This document shows, piece after piece, positions 15,751 through 23,711 of a stretch of 64,000 nucleotides of DNA. The position numbers and the translations under genes are program-made. This DNA is from Pseudotabrizicola sp051200875 (GTDB lineage: Bacteria; Pseudomonadota; Alphaproteobacteria; Rhodobacterales; Rhodobacteraceae). Location: assembly GCF_051200875.1 (NCBI RefSeq), contig NZ_CP195191.1, positions 558,001 to 622,000 on the forward strand, written 5' to 3'. The notes beneath the pieces were generated by a model that ran no database searches, was not told where the DNA came from, and saw only the letters and a program-made list of their open reading frames with translations. The stretch's first letter is position 1. Each line of letters begins with the position of its first letter.

Positions 15751-18129
15751 ATGCCGAAAGATACCGGGATTGGCGCGTCCTCTAAGCGCCGCGAAGACGT
15801 CCGTTTCCTGACCGGAAAAGGGCTTTATACCGATGACGTTAGCCTGCACGCGCAGGCCCATGCCGTGATGGTGCGGTCAAACGTGGCCCATGGCACGATC
15901 AAGTCGATTGATACGACGACCGCCTCCGGAATGCCCGGCGTTCTGGCCGTGTTCACCGGCGAAGATTTTGCCGCCGTTGGCGGTAACCCGGCAGGTTGGT
16001 TGATCAACAGCCGCGATGGCACACCGATGCGCGAACCAAAGCGCCCGGTGCTGGCCCATGGCAAGGTGCGCCATGTGGGCGACGCCTATGCCGCTGTGGT
16101 TGCAGAGACCTATCAGCAGGCCAAGGATGCCGCCGAGCAATTGGCTGCCGACACCGATATCGAAGAGCTGCCCGCCATCGTCGATATGAAGGCGGCATTG
16201 GCAGATGCCTCGAACCGCGTTCATGACGAAATCCCGGATAACCTTTGCTTTGACTGGGGTTGGATCGAGGACAACCGCGCGGCGACCGATGCCGCGATGA
16301 AAGCCGCGCCGCATGTCGTGACGCTGGAACTGACCAACAACCGTCTGGTTCCGAATGCGATGGAGCCGCGCGCCTCAATTGGCGAGTACAACACCGGCAC
16401 CGGCGACTATAAGCTGACCACGACCAGCCAGAACCCACACCTGACCCGCCTTCTGGTCGCGGCTTTCGTGATGGGAATTCCGGAAAACAAGCTGACTGTC
16501 GTGGCCCCCGATGTGGGTGGCGGCTTCGGGTCCAAGATCTACCACTACGGCGAAGAAGCGCTGGTTCTGGCTGCTGCGAAAAAGCTGGGTCGTCCTGTGC
16601 GCTGGACCGCAGAGCGTACGGAAAGCTTCTTGTCCGATGCCCATGGCCGCGACCATGTCACCAAGATCGAACTGGGCTGCACCAAGGACGGCCAGATCCT
16701 TGCGATCCGGACCGAAACCCATGCCAATGTGGGCGCGTATCTGTCGAACTTCTCGACCGCGACGCCGACCTTCCTGCATGGCACGCTGATGGCTGGCCCC
16801 TACAAGGTGCCGAATGTCTATGTGAACGTGAAGGCTGTCTTCACCAACACCGCGCCGGTCGATGCCTATCGCGGAGCGGGCCGCCCCGAGGCGACCTACA
16901 GCCTTGAGCGCGTGATCGACAAGATGTGCCGCGAGCTGAACCTTGATCCGTTCGAGGTGCGCCGCAAGAACCTGCTGACGCCGGACCAGTTCCCTTACAC
17001 CACCCCGGTTGGGCTGGTTTACGACACTGGCAACTATCAGGCGACGCTCGACAAAGCGATGGAGTTGGGCGACGTGTCGGGCTTTGCCGCCCGTGTTGCT
17101 GCCTCCAAGGCCAAGGGTAAGCTGCGTGGTATGGGGCTTTCGACCTGGATCGAAGCCTGCGGTATCGCGCCGTCGAACCTTGTTGGCATCCTTGGCAGCC
17201 GCGTCGGCCTTTATGACGCTGCAACCGTGCGTGTGAACGCCACCGGCAATATCAGCGTCATGACCGGGGCCCACAGCCATGGTCAGGGCCATGAAACCGT
17301 CTTTGCCCAGATCGTTGCCGAACGTCTTGGCATCGACGAAAAGTCGGTCGAGATCGTGCATGGCGATACGTCGAAGATCCCCTTCGGCATGGGCTCTTAT
17401 GGCTCGCGCTCGCTGGCGGTCTGCGGATCGGCGATGAACAAGGCGGTGGACAAGATCATCGCCAAGGGCAAGAAGATCGCCGCTCACATGCTGGAAGCAT
17501 CCGAGGACGACATCACGTTCGAGGACGGCAAGTTCAGTGTGGCTGGCACCGACAAGGCCAAGACCTTTGGCGAAATCGCCTTCTCGGCCTATGTCCCGCA
17601 CAACTATCCGCTGGAAACATTGGAGCCGGGGCTGGAAGAAACCGCCTTCTATGATCCGGGCAACTTTACCTATCCGGCTGGCGCCTATATCTGCGAGGTG
17701 GAGGTTGATCCCGATACCGGCAAGGTCGATGTCGTCAAGTTCACTGCGGCCGATGACTTTGGCAATGTCATGAACCCAATGATCGTGGAAGGTCAGGTTC
17801 ATGGTGGTGTGGGGCAGGGAATCGGACAGGCGCTGTGCGAAAACACCAGCTATGACGAGAACGGCCAGCTTCTGACTGGTTCGTTCATGGACTATGCGAT
17901 GCCGCGTGCGGATGACGTACCGTTCTACACGGTCGACCATTCCTGCTCGACACCATGCACGCACAACCCATTGGGCGTGAAAGGCTGTGGTGAGGCAGGT
18001 GCCATCGGTTCCCCGCCTGCGGTGGTGAACGCGGTCATCGACGCGCTGCAGCGTGGCGGCATCAGCCATGTTACCCATATCGACATGCCGGTTTCGCCGG
18101 GCCGTGTCTGGGCAGCGATCAACGGTTAA
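15751..18129 (+). CDS. coxL: Form II CO-dehydrogenase-like molybdenum hydroxylase large subunit
   Basis: 792-residue molybdopterin-binding subunit. The active-site loop reads AYRGAGR (residues 372-378), the form II signature. Form I, proven CO dehydrogenases, have AYxCSFR with the copper-binding cysteine, which is missing here. The catalytic glutamate is Glu748 in GCGEAGAIGSPPA, and molybdopterin-binding segments GGGFGSK and GQGHET are present. It probably oxidises an organic substrate by hydroxylation; CO oxidation by form II enzymes is doubtful. Heterotrimer with CoxS and CoxM in the cytosol, with CoxG as the membrane link. Confidence 0.9.
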   Translation: MPKDTGIGASSKRREDVRFLTGKGLYTDDVSLHAQAHAVMVRSNVAHGTIKSIDTTTASGMPGVLAVFTGEDFAAVGGNPAGWLINSRDGTPMREPKRPVLAHGKVRHVGDAYAAVVAETYQQAKDAAEQLAADTDIEELPAIVDMKAALADASNRVHDEIPDNLCFDWGWIEDNRAATDAAMKAAPHVVTLELTNNRLVPNAMEPRASIGEYNTGTGDYKLTTTSQNPHLTRLLVAAFVMGIPENKLTVVAPDVGGGFGSKIYHYGEEALVLAAAKKLGRPVRWTAERTESFLSDAHGRDHVTKIELGCTKDGQILAIRTETHANVGAYLSNFSTATPTFLHGTLMAGPYKVPNVYVNVKAVFTNTAPVDAYRGAGRPEATYSLERVIDKMCRELNLDPFEVRRKNLLTPDQFPYTTPVGLVYDTGNYQATLDKAMELGDVSGFAARVAASKAKGKLRGMGLSTWIEACGIAPSNLVGILGSRVGLYDAATVRVNATGNISVMTGAHSHGQGHETVFAQIVAERLGIDEKSVEIVHGDTSKIPFGMGSYGSRSLAVCGSAMNKAVDKIIAKGKKIAAHMLEASEDDITFEDGKFSVAGTDKAKTFGEIAFSAYVPHNYPLETLEPGLEETAFYDPGNFTYPAGAYICEVEVDPDTGKVDVVKFTAADDFGNVMNPMIVEGQVHGGVGQGIGQALCENTSYDENGQLLTGSFMDYAMPRADDVPFYTVDHSCSTPCTHNPLGVKGCGEAGAIGSPPAVVNAVIDALQRGGISHVTHIDMPVSPGRVWAAING

Positions 18130-18144
18130 TCGGAGGGAGAGACC

Positions 18145-18933
18145 ATGCATAATTTTGAGTTCGTCAAACCCTCGTCGATTGCCGAGGCGACCAAGGCCTT
18201 AGCTTCCGACGGCGCTCAGGCGCTGTCGGGCGGCCAGACATTGCTGCCCACGATGAAACAGCGCCTTGCCGCGCCGGAGGTTCTGGTCAGCCTGACCGGG
18301 ATCGCCGAAATGCAGGGTGTCTGCATGGGTGAAGGCGGTCTGCATATCGGGGCGGCCACGCCGCATGCCGTGGTGGCAAAGGAAGCGGCCGGTTCCTATC
18401 CGGCGCTTGCCGCGCTTGCCGGTGGGATCGGAGACCCGGCAGTGCGCAACCGTGGCACCATTGGCGGGTCGATCGCCAATAACGACCCGGCGGCCTGCTA
18501 TCCGTCGGCGGTGTTGGCTTCTGGCGCAACGGTTGTGACCAACAAGCGCAAGATCGCGGCAGATGACTATTTCCAAGGGCTTTTCACGACGGCCTTGGAA
18601 GAGGGTGAGTTCATCACCAGCGTCATCTTCCCGGTCCCGCAGAAAGCGGCCTATGTGAAGTTCAACCAGCCCGCTAGCCGGTTTGCGCTGACCGGGGTCT
18701 TCGTTGCCAAGCACGCCGGTGGCGTCCGGGTGGCCGTGACGGGGGCGTCGAATGAAGGCGTGTTCCGCTGGACCGAAGCAGAAACCGTTCTTTCTGCCGA
18801 TTTTTCGGCCTCGGCCATTTCTGGGCTGAAGGTCGATGCCAGCAACATGATCAGTGATCTGCACGGATCGGCGGCTTACCGCGCCAATCTGGTCAAGGTG
18901 CTGACCGGGCGCGCCGTATCGGCCGCACGCTGA
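18145..18933 (+). CDS. coxM: CO-dehydrogenase-like medium subunit, FAD-binding
   Basis: 262-residue FAD subunit. FAD pyrophosphate contacts are in SGGQTLLPTMK (28-38) and IGDPAVRNRGTIGGS (95-109). Accepts electrons from the 2Fe-2S clusters of CoxS. A CGGAGGGAGA ribosome site lies before the start, 15 bases after coxL. Last gene of the operon; a strong terminator begins 24 bases after its stop codon. The length is slightly shorter than form I CoxM (about 288), in line with form II. Confidence 0.9.
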   Translation: MHNFEFVKPSSIAEATKALASDGAQALSGGQTLLPTMKQRLAAPEVLVSLTGIAEMQGVCMGEGGLHIGAATPHAVVAKEAAGSYPALAALAGGIGDPAVRNRGTIGGSIANNDPAACYPSAVLASGATVVTNKRKIAADDYFQGLFTTALEEGEFITSVIFPVPQKAAYVKFNQPASRFALTGVFVAKHAGGVRVAVTGASNEGVFRWTEAETVLSADFSASAISGLKVDASNMISDLHGSAAYRANLVKVLTGRAVSAAR

Positions 18934-18956
18934 GCAAAGGTTGCAGATGAGCTTGT

Positions 18957-18989
18957 GTCCGGCCCTGACGGGCCGGACATTCCTGTTTT
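18957..18989 (+). terminator. Rho-independent terminator after coxM
   Basis: Perfect nine-pair stem GTCCGGCCC / GGGCCGGAC with a TGAC loop (18957-18978), followed by a T-rich stretch (TTCCTGTTTT). It ends the coxGSLM transcript. Confidence 0.85.
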
Positions 18990-18997
18990 AAGTAGAG

Positions 18998-19018
18998 AAG
19001 GGGGCTCTGCCCCCTTTT
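18998..19018. terminator. Second hairpin with T-run between coxM and the PHP gene
   Basis: AAGGGGGC / GCCCCCTT eight-pair stem with a TCT loop, followed by TTTT on the plus strand and preceded by A residues, so it could stop transcription from either side of this convergent junction. Confidence 0.6.
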
Positions 19019-19019
19019 C

Positions 19020-19042
19020 GCATCTTGGCCGCGCCAAGATGC
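19020..19042. repeat. Ten-pair inverted repeat at convergent junction
   Basis: GCATCTTGGC / GCCAAGATGC separated by CGC. It has no T-run. The following CTCCCGGGATATTTCCGCCAAGATA resembles a short intergenic sequence that is frequent in Rhodobacteraceae genomes, an impression from memory that needs a genome search. Confidence 0.5.
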
Positions 19043-19077
19043 TGACTCCCGGGATATTTCCGCCAAGATATAGGGGG

Positions 19078-19998
19078 TCAGCGCCAGAGCGGGTTTGACC
19101 AGGCACGTTTTCCAGCCGCGTCAATGACGGAAACGCGGACCCAAGGGCTGTTGTTCAGGCGGGCCAGCGGGATTTCGGTTTTCGTCATGGAATGACCGTG
19201 CACGCCTTTTGCGCCAGTGCCTTGACCAATGGCGATGGCGGACGTGACCGCAGAACTTTCGACGATGATCTTATCTCCTCTTAAGATGACGTCGTGCAGC
19301 AGCGGGCCTTGGGTAGAGTAGAAGTCACCGCGCTTTAGCGCCGCAAGGAGGGCTGCGGGGGTGTTTTCCGTTGCCTTAAGCATGACCCATCCGCCAAAGT
19401 GGTCGGGTTCCGAAAAATGTGCGTCGTCGGTCGCGATGAGAGAGAGGTGACGGCCCTCGGTTAAAAGAAGATCGGCGATGCTGAAACCGTCAGGACGGTC
19501 GCATCCCATGGCGCATCCGTGATTGTAGATTTCGACCGCATGGGCAGCTGTTATCCTTCGCGCGTCTGAAAGTGTTAGACCCGACCATTGCGGGTGGGCA
19601 ATGGCGACAAAGGCGCCTGCGTCCACCGCCCGCTGAGCCAATTCGGAGGCGGTTTCCTGATCTGGCACAGGTCGGAAATCGGGTGAGTTTGATGGCGCGA
19701 AGTCATCGGGGAGGCCGACGGCCAAGAGATGCCAGAGTTCGCCATTTTCCATCGCGCCAGAGTGAAGTTCGGCCCCGAGAATCGTCGTAAAACCTTCGCC
19801 GCGGAAGGGACGCGTGTCCGCAATCGGAAAGTTGTAGCAACCCAAGAAATGATCGGTGAGGGCGAGGAAATCATATCCCTCGGCGCGATATCGTCGGCAC
19901 ACCTCCTCGGGACTTAGAACGCCGTCAGACAGGGTAGAGTGGGTGTGCAGATTACCGCGCCAGAAACGACCCGGTGAAGTGAAAGCGGAAGGGCGCAT
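19078..19998 (-). CDS. PHP-domain metal-dependent phosphoesterase
   Basis: 306-residue PHP-superfamily hydrolase. Metal-binding motifs are visible: HTHSTLSDG (about 18-26), ALTDHF (about 46-51), an AIAHPQW motif in the middle and a TDDAH motif near residue 190. Such stand-alone proteins act on phosphate esters such as nucleotide or polynucleotide ends, but the substrate here is unknown. A C-terminal beta-rich domain of about 80 residues follows the barrel, ending ...DAAGKRAWSNPLWR. Same strand as tyrS, with a 76-base gap, so possible cotranscription. It converges on coxM, separated by three hairpins. Confidence 0.82.
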   Translation of the reverse strand: MRPSAFTSPGRFWRGNLHTHSTLSDGVLSPEEVCRRYRAEGYDFLALTDHFLGCYNFPIADTRPFRGEGFTTILGAELHSGAMENGELWHLLAVGLPDDFAPSNSPDFRPVPDQETASELAQRAVDAGAFVAIAHPQWSGLTLSDARRITAAHAVEIYNHGCAMGCDRPDGFSIADLLLTEGRHLSLIATDDAHFSEPDHFGGWVMLKATENTPAALLAALKRGDFYSTQGPLLHDVILRGDKIIVESSAVTSAIAIGQGTGAKGVHGHSMTKTEIPLARLNNSPWVRVSVIDAAGKRAWSNPLWR

Positions 19999-20074
19999 GA
20001 CGGTCCTTTGATGTGAGGGGCCACGGGATTTTACCCGAGACCCCTTAAGAGGTCCGTCCGTTTTGCGACGTCGC

Positions 20075-21325
20075 TCAGCCGAGGGTCACCAAGGCATGGC
20101 GTTTTTTGCCGGCCGTCAACTTGACCGGTTCCGCCAGATCGCCCGCCCCAAGTCGAAGGCCCGCATCGGTGACGATCTCATCGTTCATCTTTGCGCCGCC
20201 TTCGGAAATCAGACGTTTTGCATCCTTTCCCGAGGCAGCCAAACCGGCACGAACGAAAAGCTGTACGATCCCAAGACCGTCAGCCAATTCCTCAGGTGCG
20301 ATATTGACCGTTGGCAGATCATCTCCGATTCCGCCTTTTTCAAAGACTTCACGGGCAGTCGCTTCGGCGGCAGCGGCGGCTTCGGCGCCATGCAGAAGTG
20401 TGGTGACCTCGTTGGCGAGGATCACCTTTGCCGCATTAATTTCGGCACCTTCAAGGGCGCCCAACCGTTCGCATTCCTCGATGGGAAGTTCCGTATAAAG
20501 TTTGAGGAAGCGACCAACATCGGCGTCGGTCGTGTTCCGCCAGAACTGCCAGAATTCATAGGGCGAATACATGTCACCGTTCAGCCAGACAGCACCGGAC
20601 TGACTTTTGCCCATCTTTTTCCCATCGGACGTGGTCAAAAGCGGAGAAGTCAGGCCATAGACCTCGTGGTCGATCACGCGACGGGTCAGATCGACGCCGT
20701 TGACGATATTTCCCCACTGGTCCGAACCGCCCATTTGCACGAGGCAACCGTAACGGCGGTTCAGTTCGAGGAAATCGTAGGCCTGCAGGATCATGTAGTT
20801 GAATTCGAGGAAGGACAGGGATTGTTCCCGGTCCAGACGTGATTTCACCGACTCGAAGCTGAGCATCCGGTTGACGCTGAAATGGCGGCCGATATCGCGC
20901 AGGAAGCCGATGTAATTCAGGCTGTCCAGCCATTCGGCATTGTTTACCATGATCGCATCGTTCGGGCCTTCGCCAAAGGAAACGTAAGGCGAGAAGGCCC
21001 GCTTGATGCCAGCGATATTGGCATCGATCTGGTCATTGGTTAGCAGCGGGCGCTCATCAGCCCGGAAAGACGGATCGCCGATCTTGGTCGTGCCGCCGCC
21101 CATCAGGACAATCGGCTTGCCGCCGCATTTTTGCAGCCAGCGCAGCATCATGATCTGGATAAGGCTGCCAACGTGCAACGACTTGGCCGTTGCGTCAAAG
21201 CCGATATAGCCGGGAACCACACCTTTCAGAAACGCTTCGTCCAACGCCTGATAGTCCGTGCAATCGGCTAGAAAGCCACGGGTCATCATCACGCGCATGA
21301 AGTCTGATTTCGGGTGGTAGGTCAT
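20075..21325 (-). CDS. tyrS: Tyrosyl-tRNA synthetase
   Basis: 416 residues; charges tRNA-Tyr. Class I signatures: the HIGH equivalent HVGS (51-54) and the KMSKS equivalent KMGKS (237-241). A C-terminal S4 RNA-binding domain contains LAASGKDAKRLISEGGAKMND. The length is normal for the bacterial TyrRS form. Divergent from anmK with only 57 bases between the two starts. Confidence 0.95.
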   Translation of the reverse strand: MTYHPKSDFMRVMMTRGFLADCTDYQALDEAFLKGVVPGYIGFDATAKSLHVGSLIQIMMLRWLQKCGGKPIVLMGGGTTKIGDPSFRADERPLLTNDQIDANIAGIKRAFSPYVSFGEGPNDAIMVNNAEWLDSLNYIGFLRDIGRHFSVNRMLSFESVKSRLDREQSLSFLEFNYMILQAYDFLELNRRYGCLVQMGGSDQWGNIVNGVDLTRRVIDHEVYGLTSPLLTTSDGKKMGKSQSGAVWLNGDMYSPYEFWQFWRNTTDADVGRFLKLYTELPIEECERLGALEGAEINAAKVILANEVTTLLHGAEAAAAAEATAREVFEKGGIGDDLPTVNIAPEELADGLGIVQLFVRAGLAASGKDAKRLISEGGAKMNDEIVTDAGLRLGAGDLAEPVKLTAGKKRHALVTLG

Positions 21326-21382
21326 AGCGGCCTCGTGTCATAGAATGGTGGCGGTATAGCGGGATGGTGGGGGCTTGGAAAG

Positions 21383-22477
21383 ATGCTGAAGGCAGGTCCG
21401 GTCTGGGCGTTGGGAACGATGTCGGGCACGTCGCTTGACGGCGTGGATGCCGCAATGGTGCTGACCGATGGAACCAGTATTCTGGAATTTGGCCCATGCG
21501 CCTATCGAGCGTATTCAAGGGCTGAACAGGAAATCATCAGGGTGGCCTTTGGAGCATGGCCCGGAGAGCCACCGGTTGCCGAGGCGGCTGAGGTCGTCGA
21601 ACTTGCCCATGCCGAGGTGCTATCACGCTTTTCGGGGGCCGAGGTTGTGGGGTTCCACGGCCAGACTTTGGCCCATGACCCGCGTGGAAAAGGCACGCAC
21701 CAAACGGGGAACGGCGCCCTTTTGGCCGAGGCTTTGGGTGTGCCGGTAGTCTGGGATTTTCGCAGCAACGATGTCGCCATGGGTGGGCAAGGCGCGCCGC
21801 TTGCGCCCTTTTTTCACTTTGCATGCGCGAAATGGGCTGGACTGACCATGCCAGTCGCATTCCTGAACCTTGGTGGGGTGGGTAACCTGACGTGGGTTGA
21901 TCCAAGGCAGCCCGTGCCGGAATCTCCGGGCGCGTTGCTTGCTTTTGATACGGGGCCAGCGAATGCACCCATCAACGACTTGCTGCTTATGCGACAGGGC
22001 CTTACCTTTGATGAAGGGGGGAAACTGGCAGAGACCGGCAAGGTGGACGAAGAGATCGTCGAGGCGTTTCTTCGGCATCCCTATTTTTTCAAGATGCCGC
22101 CGAAATCTTTGGATCGGAATGAGTTCACGAGAATTCTGGATGTCGTGGAAGGTTTGTCGGACGCCGACGCAACAGCCACCTTGGTTGCCATTGCGGCAGC
22201 GGCCGTGGCGCGTGGTGCCGAACATTTCCCGGCACCGATTCAGCAGTTGTTCGTGTGTGGTGGCGGACGTCACAATGCCGCGATGATGGAGCAGTTGGCC
22301 GCGCGGTTGTCCTTTGAAGTTCAACCTGTCGAGGCAATCGGGCTTAGTGGGGATATGCTGGAAGCACAGGCCTTCGCTTATCTCGCCGTTCGTGTGATGC
22401 GGGGGCTGCCGACAAGCGGGCCGTCAACGACCGGAGTTTCGGCAAGCATCGGCGGCGGCCAGATCAGCCGACCTTAG
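21383..22477 (+). CDS. anmK: Anhydro-N-acetylmuramic acid kinase
   Basis: 364-residue sugar kinase of the ASKHA fold that phosphorylates and opens 1,6-anhydroMurNAc during cell-wall recycling. Signature GTMSGTSLDGVDAA (about 13-26), GFHGQTLAH (about 88-96) and the ATP-site segment LLAFDTGPANAPIND (about 180-194). GGAAAG precedes the ATG. Its stop overlaps the stop of the convergent AlkD-like gene by three bases. anmK next to tyrS is a common bacterial arrangement. Confidence 0.95.
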   Translation: MLKAGPVWALGTMSGTSLDGVDAAMVLTDGTSILEFGPCAYRAYSRAEQEIIRVAFGAWPGEPPVAEAAEVVELAHAEVLSRFSGAEVVGFHGQTLAHDPRGKGTHQTGNGALLAEALGVPVVWDFRSNDVAMGGQGAPLAPFFHFACAKWAGLTMPVAFLNLGGVGNLTWVDPRQPVPESPGALLAFDTGPANAPINDLLLMRQGLTFDEGGKLAETGKVDEEIVEAFLRHPYFFKMPPKSLDRNEFTRILDVVEGLSDADATATLVAIAAAAVARGAEHFPAPIQQLFVCGGGRHNAAMMEQLAARLSFEVQPVEAIGLSGDMLEAQAFAYLAVRVMRGLPTSGPSTTGVSASIGGGQISRP

Positions 22478-23154
22478 TTCTCTAAGTGGCGGGCGGCCTC
22501 TTTCTGTGCCCATGGCTTCAGCACCTGACCGGGGCCTTCCAGAAAAGACCGCGTTCTTGCGGCGTCGTGTTTTGACAGGTCGCGCAACCACCATGCGACG
22601 GCTTTCTGAATGAACCAGTCCTTGTCCGAGGCCAGATCGGCTGCCCAGCCCAAGACGCGTTCTCTGATTTCCAGTTCTTGCGGTTTTGGGAAATTCTTTT
22701 TGGCATAGGGCAGGGTTACGACCAAAGCCGCCCGACGCGTCCACATTCGGGCGTTTGAGACGAAGGGTTCAACGTCCTCAATCCGCGCAGCGTTTGCTTC
22801 AAGACGGCGTCTTCCAACATCGCAGGCATGGTCGGCGATGGCCCAGGCGTCGAAATCTGGCACCCAAGACAAGAACAATTCCCAGACGTTCTGGTCTGGC
22901 GTGATGCGCGCCTGAGTCAGAAGTTTTGCTGCGGCAATGCGCGCTTCGTGAATGTTGGTGTCCCAAAGGTCGCGGGACAAATCTACTCTGGCCGAAAGGT
23001 CGAGCGCGGATCGCCAGCCATTGGCAAGATCTGTGATCTCCGGAACAGAAACCCCAAGGTATTCACGCGGTGCTTTGTGATAGGAGGCCATCTCCTTGGC
23101 CTTCCCGGGGTCTCCGAGTGCTCGGAGTGATGTCAGGGCTTCGTCGGGCGTCAT
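22474..23154 (-). CDS. AlkD-like DNA alkylation repair glycosylase
   Basis: 226-residue HEAT-repeat protein of the AlkC/AlkD family, which removes cationic alkylated purines from DNA. The catalytic pair of Bacillus AlkD (Trp109 and Asp113) matches Trp104 and Asp108 in DAWAIADHACD, with a conserved arginine in MWTRRAALV (near 140) and a Trp/Phe in KDWFIQKAV. Overlaps the upstream PPOX gene by four bases, so it is the last gene of the glmU-glmS-PPOX-alkD unit. Confidence 0.85.
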   Translation of the reverse strand: MTPDEALTSLRALGDPGKAKEMASYHKAPREYLGVSVPEITDLANGWRSALDLSARVDLSRDLWDTNIHEARIAAAKLLTQARITPDQNVWELFLSWVPDFDAWAIADHACDVGRRRLEANAARIEDVEPFVSNARMWTRRAALVVTLPYAKKNFPKPQELEIRERVLGWAADLASDKDWFIQKAVAWWLRDLSKHDAARTRSFLEGPGQVLKPWAQKEAARHLEN

Positions 23155-23711
23155 TCAGAAGTCCTCAGGTTGGCGTCAATTCCAGTGGGAAGACCGTCTA
23201 TCGAAGTGCGATTTCGCTCGTCCCAATAAGAGGCAAGGCCGGAAGCACCCTTTTGAATGGCCCAATCCCGCAATACCGGGCGTTCGCGGGCTGCGTCCAT
23301 GAAGGGGACAGCAAATCCGCATGAGGTTTGCACCAAATCGACCGACATATCGAAGAACTGACGAGCGCCTGGCAAATCTGGTAAAAGAGCAGCCACCATG
23401 GGCCAGTCTGCATCTGTCTTGTGCAGGCAGCGAGCGGTGCCATAGGCGCGCAAGATCAACGGGCGAGCGCCGAAGCTGCACCACATGATTGTCATGCGCG
23501 CATCCTGCTGCAAATGCGCGGCGGTTTCATTTCCCGATCCGGTCACGTTCAGCCAGATCAGTTGACGCGGCCCCAAGATGCGCAGACTGTCCATGCCTTT
23601 TGGAGAAAGGTTGATGTGGGATTCCGGGGCTGAAGTTGCGACAAAGAAGATCGGCTGTTCAGAGACGAATGACCGCTGATCATCTGAGAAACTGTCGAAC
23701 GGCTTCGCCAT
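23151..23711 (-). CDS. Pyridoxamine-phosphate-oxidase-fold (PPOX) family protein
   Basis: 186-residue split-barrel flavin-binding-type protein beginning MAKPFDSFSDD. The start at 23711 overlaps the final base of the glmS stop codon (TAATG), typical translational coupling. A longer frame reading into glmS is rejected. The segment FFVATSAPESHINLSPKGMDS is the usual first strand and FMN-proximal loop of uncharacterised pyridoxamine oxidase-like proteins. It lacks the length and full signature of PdxH. Function unknown; possibly FMN- or heme-dependent. Confidence 0.78.
   Translation of the reverse strand: MAKPFDSFSDDQRSFVSEQPIFFVATSAPESHINLSPKGMDSLRILGPRQLIWLNVTGSGNETAAHLQQDARMTIMWCSFGARPLILRAYGTARCLHKTDADWPMVAALLPDLPGARQFFDMSVDLVQTSCGFAVPFMDAARERPVLRDWAIQKGASGLASYWDERNRTSIDGLPTGIDANLRTSE

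Noticed and set aside
15751..18129. Assignment of coxL as a proven aerobic CO dehydrogenase
   Set aside because: Active-site loop is AYRGAGR; the copper-ligand cysteine of form I is missing.
16375..18150. 591-codon minus-strand open frame opposite coxL
   Set aside because: Composition-driven antisense frame (rich in His, Arg and Gln); coxL on the other strand is unambiguous.
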